From the NCBI GenBank assembly GCA_003645975.1, contig QNDP01000086.1, positions 1 through 6,367 of the forward strand: DNA of 6,367 bases. The letters run 5' to 3'. The position numbers were made by a program, and so were the translations under genes. Source of the stretch: Candidatus Hydrothermota bacterium (GTDB lineage: Bacteria; Hydrothermota; Hydrothermia; B15-G9). The notes under the pieces are model-generated. The model had not been told where the DNA came from, ran no database searches, and saw nothing but the letters and a program-made list of their open reading frames with translations. Positions 5,871-6,367 of this stretch are shown here, one piece after another; within the stretch, counting starts at the first letter, position 1, and each line of letters opens with the position of its first letter.

Positions 5871-6367
5871 TTTCCGATCAGTTCTTTTGCAGCGGCCACA
5901 ATGTGCTTTGCCGAGAGTCCATAAGCCTCATAGAGTTCGTCGGGCTTTCCAGATCGTCCGAACTTGTCCTTTATGGCTATGAATCTCATGGGCTTCATCA
6001 TACCGAGTTCGGCCAGTCTGGCGGCGACATTCGCGCCCAGCCCACCCCACTGGACGTGGTCTTCACATGTGATCACGCCGAACTTTACGGATGCAGCGTC
6101 GATTAACGCATTGTCATTTAGTGGCTTAACCGTGATAAAGTCGTAAAGTTTCACTGAGACACCTTGATCCTCAAGCACTTCTGAGGCTTTAAGTGCCTCA
6201 TGGACGAGGAGACCAGTTGCAATTATGGCTATGTCGCTGCCATCCTTAAGCTTCTTGACATCGCCGATCTCAAAATCGAACTCATCCGAATAAATTACTG
6301 GAACCTTTGGCCTTACGAGCCTGACATACACGGGTCCTTGATAGCGATAGGCCGCCTTGATCGCCAC
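5867..6367 (-). CDS. Transketolase, C-terminal part (TktB-like subunit or full-length enzyme), partial at 5' end
   Basis: The frame enters from the right edge and ends at TGA 5867-5869, giving 166 visible codons. Transketolase moves two-carbon units between sugar phosphates in the pentose phosphate pathway, using thiamine diphosphate. The visible part covers the end of the pyrimidine-binding domain (GPVYVRLVRPKVPV) and the C-terminal domain, with DIAIIATGLLVHEALKAS, VKLYDFITVKPLN, ITCEDHVQWGGLGA and the closing IKDKFGRSGKPDELYEAYGL. The sequence is most like the separate C-terminal subunit of split transketolases, but the N-terminus is outside, so a single-chain enzyme cannot be excluded. The first codon at the edge is a GTG that is internal to the gene, not its start. 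The stop overlaps the start of the FtsX-like gene by ATGA. Confidence 0.92.
   Translation of the reverse strand: MAIKAAYRYQGPVYVRLVRPKVPVIYSDEFDFEIGDVKKLKDGSDIAIIATGLLVHEALKASEVLEDQGVSVKLYDFITVKPLNDNALIDAASVKFGVITCEDHVQWGGLGANVAARLAELGMMKPMRFIAIKDKFGRSGKPDELYEAYGLSAKHIVAAAKELIGK

Overview
The window looks like a piece of a bacterial chromosome of middling GC, carrying housekeeping genes and no sign of mobile DNA. No rRNA, tRNA, CRISPR array or insertion sequence was seen. The gene order rplM-rpsI-rpsB-tsf-pyrH, a short (199-residue) EF-Ts like those of Thermus and Thermotoga, a lipoprotein-export/MacB-type ABC transporter and an FtsX-like protein suggest an uncultured, probably double-membraned lineage, perhaps thermophilic or a candidate phylum. 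That placement is inference and is weak.

Layout. Positions 1-1594 (minus strand) hold a two-gene ABC export operon: an ATPase of the LolD/MacB type (917-1594) joined by an ATGA overlap to an FtsX/MacB-domain permease (1-920) that runs off the left edge. Positions 1595-2027 are an AT-rich divergent intergenic region. It holds a good sigma70-type promoter for the ribosomal operon. On the minus strand it also holds two tiny, tightly spaced open frames (1837-1980 and 1785-1835), the second with a near-perfect Shine-Dalgarno sequence. They may be real small genes, a frameshifted or decayed gene, or chance.

Positions 2028-4930 (plus strand) form one compact operon: ribosomal proteins L13, S9 and S2, elongation factor Ts and UMP kinase. 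Spacings are 11 nt, a 47-nt overlap, 1 nt and an 11-nt overlap, so translational coupling is likely throughout. The rpsI/rpsB overlap is unusual because the conserved basic tail of S9 is encoded by the same bases as an N-terminal extension of S2.

Positions 4931-5111 are a short convergent spacer with no clear terminator and no frr gene, which often follows pyrH. Positions 5112-6367 (minus strand) hold the C-terminal part of a transketolase (running off the right edge), followed through another ATGA overlap by an FtsX-like membrane protein. That protein keeps the FtsX extracytoplasmic domain but lacks the usual conserved cytoplasmic motif of FtsX permeases.

Most of the window is ordinary. The parts that deserve a second look are the small minus-strand frames upstream of rplM, the rpsI/rpsB dual-coding overlap, and the unusual FtsX-like protein coupled to transketolase.
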